Assembly: GCA_012517755.1 (NCBI GenBank)
Contig: JAAYUH010000196.1
Location: 1 to 5,723, forward strand
From: a bacterium
Lineage (GTDB): Bacteria; Caldisericota; Caldisericia; B22-G15
Length of the DNA stretch: 5,723 nucleotides
Direction: 5' to 3'
The notes under the pieces are model-generated. The model saw only the letters and a program-made list of their open reading frames with translations, did no database searches and was not told where the DNA came from. This document shows positions 1-5,460 of this stretch, piece after piece. Each line of letters starts with the position of its first letter. The stretch's first letter is position 1. The position numbers were made by a program, and so were the translations under genes.

Positions 1-1471
1 CACCTTCTTTTAAAATCTCTGGTTCATATGGAATTACTGGACTGTTTAGTCCTAAATTTTCTGAACTATCTTTTGGATATCTTATAATGCAACTTCTCTT
101 TTCTTTTAAAGAAAAATTCATCATTTCTCTCAATTCATCTCTATCTTTTGGAGCCATAATTACAAAATCATTTGGAAAAGAAAAATATGCCAAGTCAAAA
201 ATTCCTTGATGAGTTTCTCCATCTTCAGGCACAAGACCTGCTCTATCAACCATAAAATTTACTTTAACCTTTTGAAGAGACACATCAAGTAGTATTTGAT
301 CAATGGCTCGTTGTAGAAAAGTTGAGTAAATTGCAACAAATGGAAGTTTCCCACCTTTTGCAAGACCTCCAGCAAATGAAACTGCATGACCTTCTGCTAT
401 TCCAACATCAAAAAATCTATCAGGAAAATTTTCTTTAAACTTTTTAAGTCCTGTTCCAAGTTCCATTGCAGCAGTTATTGCAACAACTCTATCATCTTTT
501 CTTCCAATTTTTACCATCTCATCGCCAAAAGTTTGTGAAAATGATTCAACTATATCTTTTGGCTCTAAGAATGGAGGAGATGAATGATAAACATCTGGTT
601 CCTCTTCTGCAAAGTCAATTCCCTTTCCCTTTTTGGTTATAACATGAACAATTCTTGGTCCACTTAAATCCTTAACTTTTTTTAAAACATCAACTAAAAG
701 TGGTATATTATGACCATCAAAAGGACCAAAATACATTATTCCTAATTCCTCGAAAACTATTCCAGGTATTATCGCCTGTTTTATTACCAATTTGAATTTA
801 TTAATTGAATTTAGTAATTTTTCACCAAATTTTCCTCTTTTTTTAAGAATTTCATTCAATTTCTTTGACGATTCCCTATAAAACTTTTCTGCTCTTAATT
901 TAGAAAAATATCTTGAAAATGCTCCTACATTTTTAGAAATTGACATTCCATTATCATTCAGAATTATTAAAATATCTTTTTTACTCTGACCAAGATTATT
1001 TAAAGCCTCCCATGCTTCACCACCAGTCAAAGCGCCATCACCAATTATATTGACTATTTTATAATCTTCATTGGTCAAATCTCTTGATGAGGCAAGACCT
1101 AAGGAAAGTGAAATTGAATTAGATGCATGTCCAACAAAAAATGTATCATAAACACTCTCTTTTGGAGATGGATATCCAGAAATACCACCGCTTCTTCTAA
1201 TTTTAGGAAACTCATCTTTTCTTCCAGTTAAAATTTTATATGTATAACATTGATGGCCAACATCAAAAATTATCTTATCAAAAGGGGGATTAAATGTATA
1301 AAGAACAGAAATTGTAAGCTCTACTGTTCCAAGATTTGATGAAAGATGGCCACCATTTCTTCCGATAACATCCTTTATATATTCTCTTATTTCACCAGAC
1401 AGTTCATTTAAATCTTTCAAATTTAATTTCTTTAAATCATCAGGAGAATCAATATCTTTTAAGATAGCCAT
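1..1471 (-). CDS. dxs: 1-deoxy-D-xylulose-5-phosphate synthase, C-terminus cut by window edge
   Basis: This thiamine-diphosphate enzyme condenses pyruvate with glyceraldehyde 3-phosphate to give 1-deoxy-D-xylulose 5-phosphate, the first step of the MEP isoprenoid pathway and a branch to thiamine and pyridoxal. It acts in the cytosol as a dimer. I read 490 codons from ATG at 1471; the family is about 620 residues, so about 130 C-terminal residues (most of the transketolase C domain) lie outside. Visible landmarks are GGH at 40-42 (active-site His42), the ThDP motif GDG at 144-146 with EALNN at 155-159, and metal ligands Asp145 and Asn174 (NDNGMS). The catalytic Glu360 is in IAEGHAV, Tyr382 and Arg388 in YSTFLQRA, Arg410 in DRAG, and Asp417 and His421 in EDGETHQG. 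These match E. coli Glu370, Tyr392, Arg398, Arg420, Asp427 and His431 by my recollection. The start overlaps the prenyl synthase gene by 13 bases and has no clear Shine-Dalgarno site, which suggests translational coupling. The identification is near certain. Confidence 0.98.
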   Translation of the reverse strand, partial: MAILKDIDSPDDLKKLNLKDLNELSGEIREYIKDVIGRNGGHLSSNLGTVELTISVLYTFNPPFDKIIFDVGHQCYTYKILTGRKDEFPKIRRSGGISGYPSPKESVYDTFFVGHASNSISLSLGLASSRDLTNEDYKIVNIIGDGALTGGEAWEALNNLGQSKKDILIILNDNGMSISKNVGAFSRYFSKLRAEKFYRESSKKLNEILKKRGKFGEKLLNSINKFKLVIKQAIIPGIVFEELGIMYFGPFDGHNIPLLVDVLKKVKDLSGPRIVHVITKKGKGIDFAEEEPDVYHSSPPFLEPKDIVESFSQTFGDEMVKIGRKDDRVVAITAAMELGTGLKKFKENFPDRFFDVGIAEGHAVSFAGGLAKGGKLPFVAIYSTFLQRAIDQILLDVSLQKVKVNFMVDRAGLVPEDGETHQGIFDLAYFSFPNDFVIMAPKDRDELREMMNFSLKEKRSCIIRYPKDSSENLGLNSPVIPYEPEILKEG

Positions 1472-2310
1472 GATTTTAAATAATAAACAAAAGATTTTAA
1501 TAAATCATTTTTTAAGGAAACTGAATCAATAACACCTAAAGACTCGTTAAGTAAATTTGTTGCAATTTCTTTAGATTTTTCCATTCCAAATAATTTCGGA
1601 AATGTAACTTTTGACTCATCTTCTTTTGAGTTTTTTGAATCTTCAATATCATCAAGAATCTGATAAGTTAAACCAATTTTATCTCCGAAACTCTCTAATT
1701 TATTTAACACCTCATCATCTATCTCGCTTAAAATTCCACCAATTTTAATTGCTGTTTTCATCAATGAACCAGTTTTCTTTGAATGAATGTAATATAAGAC
1801 CTCCTCTGTTGCATCCTGTGGAGTTGTCATAACATCCATAACCTGTCCACCTACCATTCCATTTATTCCAATATTAATAGATAACTCTCTTATACATCTT
1901 AAAACTATCTTTTCATTAAAACTTGTTACTTTTGCTAAATTTTCAAAACTAAGTGTTAATAGTGCATCACCAGCTAAAATAGCGATATCCTCTCCAAAAA
2001 CCTTATGAAGAGATGCTCTTCCTCTTCTTGTATCAGCATTATCAATTGCTGGTAGGTCATCGTGAATGAGAGAATATGTATGAATTAATTCTATTGATAC
2101 TGAAACAGGTAAGGCTTTTTCAACATCATCTTTAAAAGAACAATACGATGCAAGAAGTAGAACTGGTCTTATTCTTTTTCCTCCACCTTTTAAAGAATAT
2201 GAAATTGCTGGAAAAAGAGGCGATGTTTTATATTCACTTATTACTTTATCCAATTCATTTTCAATTAAATTTACCTTATCTTTTAAAAATGAAATAAAAA
2301 TTTCTTCCAT
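1459..2310 (-). CDS. ispA: Short-chain trans-prenyl diphosphate synthase (FPP/GGPP synthase, IspA type)
   Basis: This cytosolic all-trans prenyltransferase adds isopentenyl diphosphate units to an allylic diphosphate, making farnesyl or geranylgeranyl diphosphate for quinones, undecaprenyl carriers or lipids. The 283 residues fit the family length of about 290. Visible motifs are the IPP-binding GGGKRIRP at 42-49 and the first aspartate-rich motif DDLPAID at 84-90 (DDxxxxD, the bacterial type with a two-residue insertion), followed by TRRG at 94-97. KKTGSL follows at 178-183, and the second motif DDIED spans 220-224. The residues before the first motif (YSLIH) are those of E. coli IspA, but they do not settle chain length, so FPP or GGPP remains open. 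The gene starts 4 bases after the acylphosphatase stop with only a weak purine-rich upstream stretch, and its end overlaps dxs. Pairing with dxs is the classic ispA-dxs arrangement, so precursor supply and chain elongation are probably made from one message. Confidence 0.95.
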   Translation of the reverse strand: MEEIFISFLKDKVNLIENELDKVISEYKTSPLFPAISYSLKGGGKRIRPVLLLASYCSFKDDVEKALPVSVSIELIHTYSLIHDDLPAIDNADTRRGRASLHKVFGEDIAILAGDALLTLSFENLAKVTSFNEKIVLRCIRELSINIGINGMVGGQVMDVMTTPQDATEEVLYYIHSKKTGSLMKTAIKIGGILSEIDDEVLNKLESFGDKIGLTYQILDDIEDSKNSKEDESKVTFPKLFGMEKSKEIATNLLNESLGVIDSVSLKNDLLKSFVYYLKSWLS

Positions 2311-2314
2311 ATCT

Positions 2315-2587
2315 TTATTTTATACTAAAATTATTAAATTCATTCATAAAATTTTTCCATTCATATTTAACCTCTTTAACTTCTGCACCTGTAGGACCCT
2401 GCTTGAGATATTCAAGTATTTTTTTAAGATCCTCTTCATTACCTTCTCCGATAAATGAAACTGTACTATCAATATCATTCTTAACATATCCTGTTATGTT
2501 ATATTTTTTTGCATAATAGTGAATAAAAAATCTAAAACCTACTCCTTGAACAATTCCAAAAACTTTTGCTTCAAGCCTTTTTTTCAT
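2315..2587 (-). CDS. acyP: Acylphosphatase
   Basis: Acylphosphatases hydrolyse carboxyl-phosphate bonds in small acyl phosphates; their physiological role in bacteria is uncertain. The 90-residue product has the usual size of the small ferredoxin-like fold. It shows the phosphate-binding loop GIVQGVGFR at 11-19, with catalytic Arg19, then GYVKN at 33-37 with catalytic Asn37, and the downstream GPTGAEV that corresponds to the family's G-P-x-x-A-x-V stretch. I chose the ATG at 2587 because homologues begin about this far before the VQGVGFR loop. A TTG at 2605 would add six residues, but the GGGAGG there is only about one base away, too close to serve it. The chosen start lies inside the last codons of nusB (17-base overlap), so coupling to nusB is likely. 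Its place between nusB and the prenyl synthase is less usual than the folD-xseA-xseB genes found there in Bacillus. Family assignment is firm; the exact start is less certain. Confidence 0.92.
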   Translation of the reverse strand: MKKRLEAKVFGIVQGVGFRFFIHYYAKKYNITGYVKNDIDSTVSFIGEGNEEDLKKILEYLKQGPTGAEVKEVKYEWKNFMNEFNNFSIK

Positions 2588-2990
2588 TTCTATATTTTTC
2601 TGCAATCCTCCCTAAAATTCCATTTATAAATTTATATGAGTCACTGAAACTTCCAAATTTTTTTGAAATTCTTACTGCTTGATCAATTATTACTGCAGTT
2701 GGAATGTCTTTTTTATATATTAATTCATAAGTTGCAATTCTAAGAATATTTCTATCAACATATAAAATTCTATCCCACTCCCAATCAATGAGGTGCTCTT
2801 TAATAATTTCATCTAAATTATTAATATTATCCTCTACGCCTTTACAAACAGAAATAGCATAAATTATTGAATCTTTAGGGGTATTATCAAAATCAAAATT
2901 TTTTATAATTGTTTCCAAATCTTTCATTGTCACATCTTTCTCATAAAGAATTTGGAGGGCTTTTTCTCTACCTTTCTCCCTAATCTTCAT
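2571..2990 (-). CDS. nusB: Transcription antitermination factor NusB
   Basis: NusB pairs with NusE (ribosomal protein S10), binds boxA RNA, and helps RNA polymerase read through rRNA operons. The 139-residue, mostly helical product fits the family. It begins with a short basic helix ending ALQILYEKD at 11-19, which is the conserved RNA-binding N-terminus. The C-terminal core is recognisable in W70, R74, VDRNILRIATYEL at 78-90, IPTAVIIDQAVRISKKF at 96-112 and KFINGIL at 120-126. The ATG at 2990 gives the expected N-terminus, although the upstream ribosome site (GATAAGA) is weak. The start overlaps the end of the Asp23/Gls24 gene by 11 bases, so reinitiation is likely. The order Asp23/Gls24 protein then nusB matches yqhY-nusB in Bacillus, which supports both calls. 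I see nothing missing from the family core. Confidence 0.95.
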   Translation of the reverse strand: MKIREKGREKALQILYEKDVTMKDLETIIKNFDFDNTPKDSIIYAISVCKGVEDNINNLDEIIKEHLIDWEWDRILYVDRNILRIATYELIYKKDIPTAVIIDQAVRISKKFGSFSDSYKFINGILGRIAEKYRNEKKA

Positions 2991-3318
2991 TCTTATCTTT
3001 TACATCAATATAGAAAAAGTTTATTTCAAAATTTTTGTATGGTGTAAATTTAGATAAAACTTCATTAATTTTTTCTCTTAATTTTTTTGAAAGCTCTATA
3101 AGATTTGTTAAAAAATAAACCCTCAATAGAATATCTACAGTTAAATTTTCTTTATCTATTTTTATTTTAATTCCTCTTTTTGCTTCATCTCCATCGAATA
3201 TCTCAAGTAAATCTTTTGCAAAATCTGAACCAATTCCTTCAATCTCTTTGAAATCTTTTATAACCCCACTAACTAACTCCTCTATTGCATAATCACTCAT
3301 AACTAAATTATCATTCAT
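2980..3318 (-). CDS. Asp23/Gls24 family protein (divergent)
   Basis: This 112-residue protein looks like a member of the Asp23/Gls24 (former DUF322) family, whose members include staphylococcal Asp23, AmaP-associated proteins and B. subtilis YqhY. Known roles concern the cell envelope or lipid-synthesis control; the molecular activity is unclear. The evidence is an N-terminal helix (MSDYAIEELVSGVIKDF at 7-23) followed by IEGIG, then a charged loop. A beta pair follows (RGIKIKI at 48-54, LTVDILLRVYF at 59-69), a long helix at about 71-90, and a final strand FEINFFYIDV at 97-106. This order matches the family, but the usual opening G-x-V-x-I-S strand is missing, so the copy is shortened or divergent. 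No signal peptide or membrane segment is visible, so it is probably cytosolic. Its ATG overlaps the efp stop as ATGA, with a GGTAGG-like ribosome site upstream. Position next to nusB is the strongest support; the call is likely but less secure than its neighbours. Confidence 0.7.
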   Translation of the reverse strand: MNDNLVMSDYAIEELVSGVIKDFKEIEGIGSDFAKDLLEIFDGDEAKRGIKIKIDKENLTVDILLRVYFLTNLIELSKKLREKINEVLSKFTPYKNFEINFFYIDVKDKNED

Positions 3319-3884
3319 TCTTTTTTACCTACCCTTTCAAGATATTCTCCTGTTCTTGTATCAATTTTAATTATCTCACCTTTTTCGATAAAAAACGGTA
3401 CTTGAATTTTTAGTCCTGTTTCTAAAACTGCAGGTTTACTTCCTCCTTGTGCTGTATCTCCTTTAAAACCTGGATCAGTTTCAACAACTTCAAGTTCAAC
3501 ATAATTCGGAAGTTCAATACCAATTGGTCTATCTTTAAAATATAAAACCTGTATGTTCATATTTTCTTTTAAATAATATTTTTCATCTTCGATAAAATTT
3601 TCAGGAAGTTCTATCTGTTCATATGTATTATTATCCATAAAATAATAATTTTCTCCGTCATTATACATATATTGGAATTCTTTTCTTTCAACAAAAGCAT
3701 CTTTAACTTTTTCGCCTGCTCTAAAAGTTCTTTCAACAACATTTCCTGTTTCAATATTTCTGATTTTTGTTCTAACAAAAGCTGAACCCTTTCCTGGCTT
3801 AACATGTAGGAAACTTATAACAATCCAAACTTCACCATCAAATTCAAAAGTAACTCCTGGTCTTAAATCATTAACATCAATCAT
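3315..3884 (-). CDS. efp: Translation elongation factor P
   Basis: EF-P enters ribosomes stalled on polyproline stretches and promotes peptide-bond formation. At 189 residues it has the normal length and three beta domains: a KOW-like domain I at about 1-63, an OB domain II at about 65-128 and an OB domain III at about 129-186. The domain I loop reads HVKPGKGSAFVRTK, with Lys32 at the tip where other bacteria carry modifications. The KPGKG form is like Bacillus, where the lysine carries 5-aminopentanol, and unlike the E. coli loop lysylated by EpmA. The signature K-x-A-x4-G-x2-I-x-V-P is present from Lys150 to Pro163. The ATG at 3884 follows AGGAGG by 5 bases, the best ribosome site in the operon. 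It is the first gene of the operon, downstream of a plausible promoter, and its stop overlaps the next start. The identification is near certain; no modification enzyme is in view. Confidence 0.98.
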   Translation of the reverse strand: MIDVNDLRPGVTFEFDGEVWIVISFLHVKPGKGSAFVRTKIRNIETGNVVERTFRAGEKVKDAFVERKEFQYMYNDGENYYFMDNNTYEQIELPENFIEDEKYYLKENMNIQVLYFKDRPIGIELPNYVELEVVETDPGFKGDTAQGGSKPAVLETGLKIQVPFFIEKGEIIKIDTRTGEYLERVGKKE

Positions 3885-3889
3885 CCTTT

Positions 3890-3895
3890 CCTCCT
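3890..3895 (-). promoter_or_regulatory. Ribosome binding site of efp
   Basis: A full AGGAGG lies 5 bases before the efp ATG on the minus strand. It is the only canonical Shine-Dalgarno site in the operon at a workable distance. The downstream genes have weak or badly spaced sites and probably depend on coupling. Confidence 0.85.
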
Positions 3896-3914
3896 AAAAA
3901 ATCTAACTATTTAG

Positions 3915-3943
3915 ATTTTAACAATTAAATTAATATTAATCAA
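3915..3943 (-). promoter_or_regulatory. Predicted sigma-A-type promoter of the efp-dxs operon
   Basis: On the minus strand, TTGATT (3938-3943) is separated by exactly 17 bases from TAAAAT (3915-3920). A TG one base before the -10 hexamer gives an extended -10 element. Transcription would start near 3907, leaving a leader of about 23 bases with the efp ribosome site. Four of six -35 bases and five of six -10 bases fit consensus. The region is very A+T-rich, so chance matches are possible, but the position and spacing are good. Confidence 0.6.
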
Positions 3944-3948
3944 GATAA

Positions 3949-3960
3949 GGTAACGCTACC
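3949..3960. repeat. Short imperfect palindrome upstream of the efp promoter
   Basis: GGTAACGCTACC has GGTA and TACC arms around a four-base centre, with one more matching pair inside. It sits 5 bases upstream of the predicted -35 of the efp operon and is conspicuously more G+C-rich than its surroundings. The site could bind a regulator, but no family is suggested by the sequence and chance is not excluded. Confidence 0.3.
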
Positions 3961-3974
3961 CAAAAATGTTAATA

Positions 3975-3989
3975 TGGTGTCAAACACCA
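3975..3989. repeat. Inverted repeat between the ATPase gene and efp (possible weak terminator or operator)
   Basis: TGGTGT and ACACCA form a perfect 6-bp stem around a 3-base CAA loop. It lies 40 bases past the ATPase stop. Read on the minus strand, it is followed after eight bases by a run of five T, so it could weakly end the ATPase transcript. The stem is short and the T run is neither long nor adjacent, so an operator or a chance repeat are equal alternatives. I see no better terminator in this gap. Confidence 0.3.
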
Positions 3990-4028
3990 AAATGACATAT
4001 ATTTTTAATTCTTCCTAATTTGATAAAA

Positions 4029-5345
4029 TTAATCTTCAATTAACCATTTCCATAATGGTTTTATAAATATCTTTTTCCCATCAACTACAATTTCATCTTC
4101 ATAATCAAAAGTTATAATTAATAAATTATCACATTTTAATTCATTAGATGCCTTGATCAATGAATTGATTTCTCTTTCTTTTGTTTTAAAATCATCTATA
4201 TTTGAGCATGATTGAATTAATAATTTTATAAATTCTCCTTCTGTAACAATAAAATCGATTTCATGCTTTTCATAATCTTTATAATAAAAAATATTCATAA
4301 GAGAATTTTTTACTTTATGATTTAATAATTCTAAAAAAACAACATTTTCAAGAGATTTCCCTTTATCATCACTGAATTTAAAACCGTATACTTTTCTTAA
4401 TCCTAAATCAACAATATATGATTTTCTTACAGATAAAACTTGTTCTTTTAATGAGAATGAATATTTTCTTAAAAAATGAAAAATACCAGATTCCTCTAAG
4501 TAAGAGACATAATTTATTATAGTTCTTTTTGTAACAGGATTGACATTTTTTATCCATTTATAAAAAGAATTTATTGAGAATTGAGATGATATATTTGTTG
4601 TTAAAAATTTTATTAATTCTCTTAAGATTAATGTGTTTCTAATTGTATACCTTTCAACCAAATCTTTGAAAAACATTGTCTCTAAGTAATCCTTCAAAAT
4701 TCTAACTTTTATATTTTCATCTTTTTCAAGGATAACTTCAGGAAAACCACCAAATTCAAGAAATTCATTTAAATAATTTATTATTTTGAATCTCTCTTCT
4801 GAATAAATAATTTTTTTATTCAATTCAATATTTTTAGTTTTTAAAAATTCTTTAAATGAAAAAGGGAATATTTCAAATGTAATCGCTCTACCTCTTAATT
4901 GAGTTGCAATCTCTTTGCTCAATAATTTTGAAGAAGAACCAGTTAAAAATATTCTAAATTTTTTGGTATCATATATTCTTCTAATACCTATTTCCCAATC
5001 CTTTACATTTTGGATTTCATCAAAAAATATATAGTTAACTTTATTAGAATAATCAGGGTATAGTTCTCTATATGCTTCAAATATCAATTCTATTCCTTTG
5101 GAATCAATTGGTAAAAGTCTTGGATCATCAAAACTCAAAAATAAAATTTGTTCTTTATTTATTTTTTTCTCAAAAAGTTTTTTTATTATTTGATATATTA
5201 AATAAGTTTTACCGCTTCTTCTTGGTCCAGTTATTGCAATTATTTTATTAGATTCAAGTGGTACATCAACATTCCTTTCAATTAACCATGGTAATTCTCT
5301 TTCTTGATATTCAACAATTGCTGTTTTAATTAATTCTTTATTCAA
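4029..5345 (-). CDS. AAA_14/DUF4143-type P-loop ATPase
   Basis: This 438-residue protein belongs to the widespread family of P-loop ATPases with an AAA_14 domain and a C-terminal DUF4143 region, common in archaea, thermophiles and anaerobes. Its cellular function is not established. The Walker A motif GPRRSGKT spans 40-47, Walker B YIFFDE 105-110, and the sensor segment LTGSSS 134-139, followed by LRGRA at 150-154 and GGFPEV at 199-204. A winged-helix-like stretch lies at about 255-290, with YIVDLGLR at 310-317. The C-terminal ENVVFLEL (333-340) and HEIDFIV (361-367) resemble the restriction-endonuclease-like fold seen in this family; whether it cuts nucleic acid is unknown. There is no signal peptide or membrane segment, so it is probably cytosolic. 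The start is TTG, supported by AGGAGG 7 bases upstream. It stands alone between the efp operon and a divergent acetyltransferase gene, and its promoter overlaps a palindromic operator-like cluster, so specific repression is likely. The family call is firm; the function is open. Confidence 0.92.
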   Translation of the reverse strand: MNKELIKTAIVEYQERELPWLIERNVDVPLESNKIIAITGPRRSGKTYLIYQIIKKLFEKKINKEQILFLSFDDPRLLPIDSKGIELIFEAYRELYPDYSNKVNYIFFDEIQNVKDWEIGIRRIYDTKKFRIFLTGSSSKLLSKEIATQLRGRAITFEIFPFSFKEFLKTKNIELNKKIIYSEERFKIINYLNEFLEFGGFPEVILEKDENIKVRILKDYLETMFFKDLVERYTIRNTLILRELIKFLTTNISSQFSINSFYKWIKNVNPVTKRTIINYVSYLEESGIFHFLRKYSFSLKEQVLSVRKSYIVDLGLRKVYGFKFSDDKGKSLENVVFLELLNHKVKNSLMNIFYYKDYEKHEIDFIVTEGEFIKLLIQSCSNIDDFKTKEREINSLIKASNELKCDNLLIITFDYEDEIVVDGKKIFIKPLWKWLIED

Positions 5346-5352
5346 AATAGTT

Positions 5353-5358
5353 CCTCCT
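5353..5358 (-). promoter_or_regulatory. Ribosome binding site fixing the TTG start of the ATPase gene
   Basis: AGGAGG on the minus strand ends 7 bases before the TTG at 5345, which decides in favour of this non-ATG start. The first TATGATAC half-site adjoins and shares a base with this site, so a bound protein or a folded read-through transcript could also hinder translation. Confidence 0.8.
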
Positions 5359-5402
5359 ATGATACTATTTTATTAATAAAATTGTATCATATATGATACT
5401 AC
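5358..5402. promoter_or_regulatory. Cluster of three TATGATAC half-sites forming two palindromes (candidate operator)
   Basis: Three copies of TATGATAC lie within 45 bases. Copies at 5358 and 5392 face the same way, are identical over ten bases (TATGATACTA) and start 34 bases apart. The copy ending at 5391 is inverted. The first and second copies form a 34-bp palindrome (5358-5391) with a single mismatched pair, around a perfect ATTTTATTAATAAAAT core. The second and third form a perfect 16-bp palindrome, GTATCATATATGATAC (5384-5399). The cluster covers the -10 hexamer, the spacer and the start site of the ATPase promoter, as expected of a repressor operator. The regulator is unknown; the two genes here are not classical DNA-binding regulators. 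Confidence 0.6.
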
Positions 5403-5408
5403 TTTCAA
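5381..5408 (-). promoter_or_regulatory. Predicted promoter of the ATPase gene
   Basis: On the minus strand, TTGAAA (5403-5408, five of six consensus bases) is followed after 16 bases by TACAAT (5381-5386, five of six), preceded by TG as an extended -10. Transcription would begin near 5374, giving a leader of about 29 bases that carries the AGGAGG site. The -10 and spacer lie inside the TATGATAC palindromes, which makes regulation by steric block plausible. Confidence 0.65.
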
Positions 5409-5435
5409 GAAATAGTTTTAAAAAATAGAATAGAT

Positions 5436-5441
5436 TATAAT
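5436..5441 (+). promoter_or_regulatory. Candidate -10 element of the acetyltransferase gene
   Basis: A perfect TATAAT lies 20 bases before the ATG at 5461. No good -35 hexamer is visible 16 to 18 bases upstream (TAGTTT at 17), so the promoter may be weak or activator-dependent. In such A+T-rich DNA a chance match is possible. Confidence 0.4.
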
Positions 5442-5449
5442 TAAATTAT

Positions 5450-5454
5450 GGAGG
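5450..5454 (+). promoter_or_regulatory. Ribosome binding site of the acetyltransferase gene
   Basis: GGAGG followed by six purine bases leads into the ATG at 5461. This spacing is ideal and supports that start and the reality of the partial gene. Confidence 0.8.
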
Positions 5455-5460
5455 AAAAAG

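Noticed and set aside
2603..2605. TTG as the acylphosphatase start
   Set aside because: The GGGAGG is about one base away, too close to pair with the ribosome for this codon, and the extra six residues repeat no family feature. The ATG at 2587 fits the usual N-terminus.
3611..3805. A 64-codon open frame on the minus strand inside efp
   Set aside because: It lies wholly within efp in another frame, has low-complexity lysine/leucine-rich content from A+T-rich DNA, no ribosome site and no recognisable domain.
3978..3983. TTGACA on the minus strand as a -35 for the efp operon
   Set aside because: The position 17 bases downstream reads GGTAGC, and only a poor TAGCGT is found at 19. The TTGATT-17-TAAAAT pair closer to efp is much better.
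3885..4028. A small gene, tRNA or riboswitch in the gap before efp
   Set aside because: No start with a ribosome site, no cloverleaf and no recognisable riboswitch core; only short repeats and a promoter-like stretch are visible.
4966..4976. An extra copy of GTATCATATAT, shared with the operator cluster, inside the ATPase gene
   Set aside because: It lies in coding sequence for R-I-Y-D-T just after the Walker B region, lacks the second palindrome arm, and is easily explained by A+T-rich codon use.
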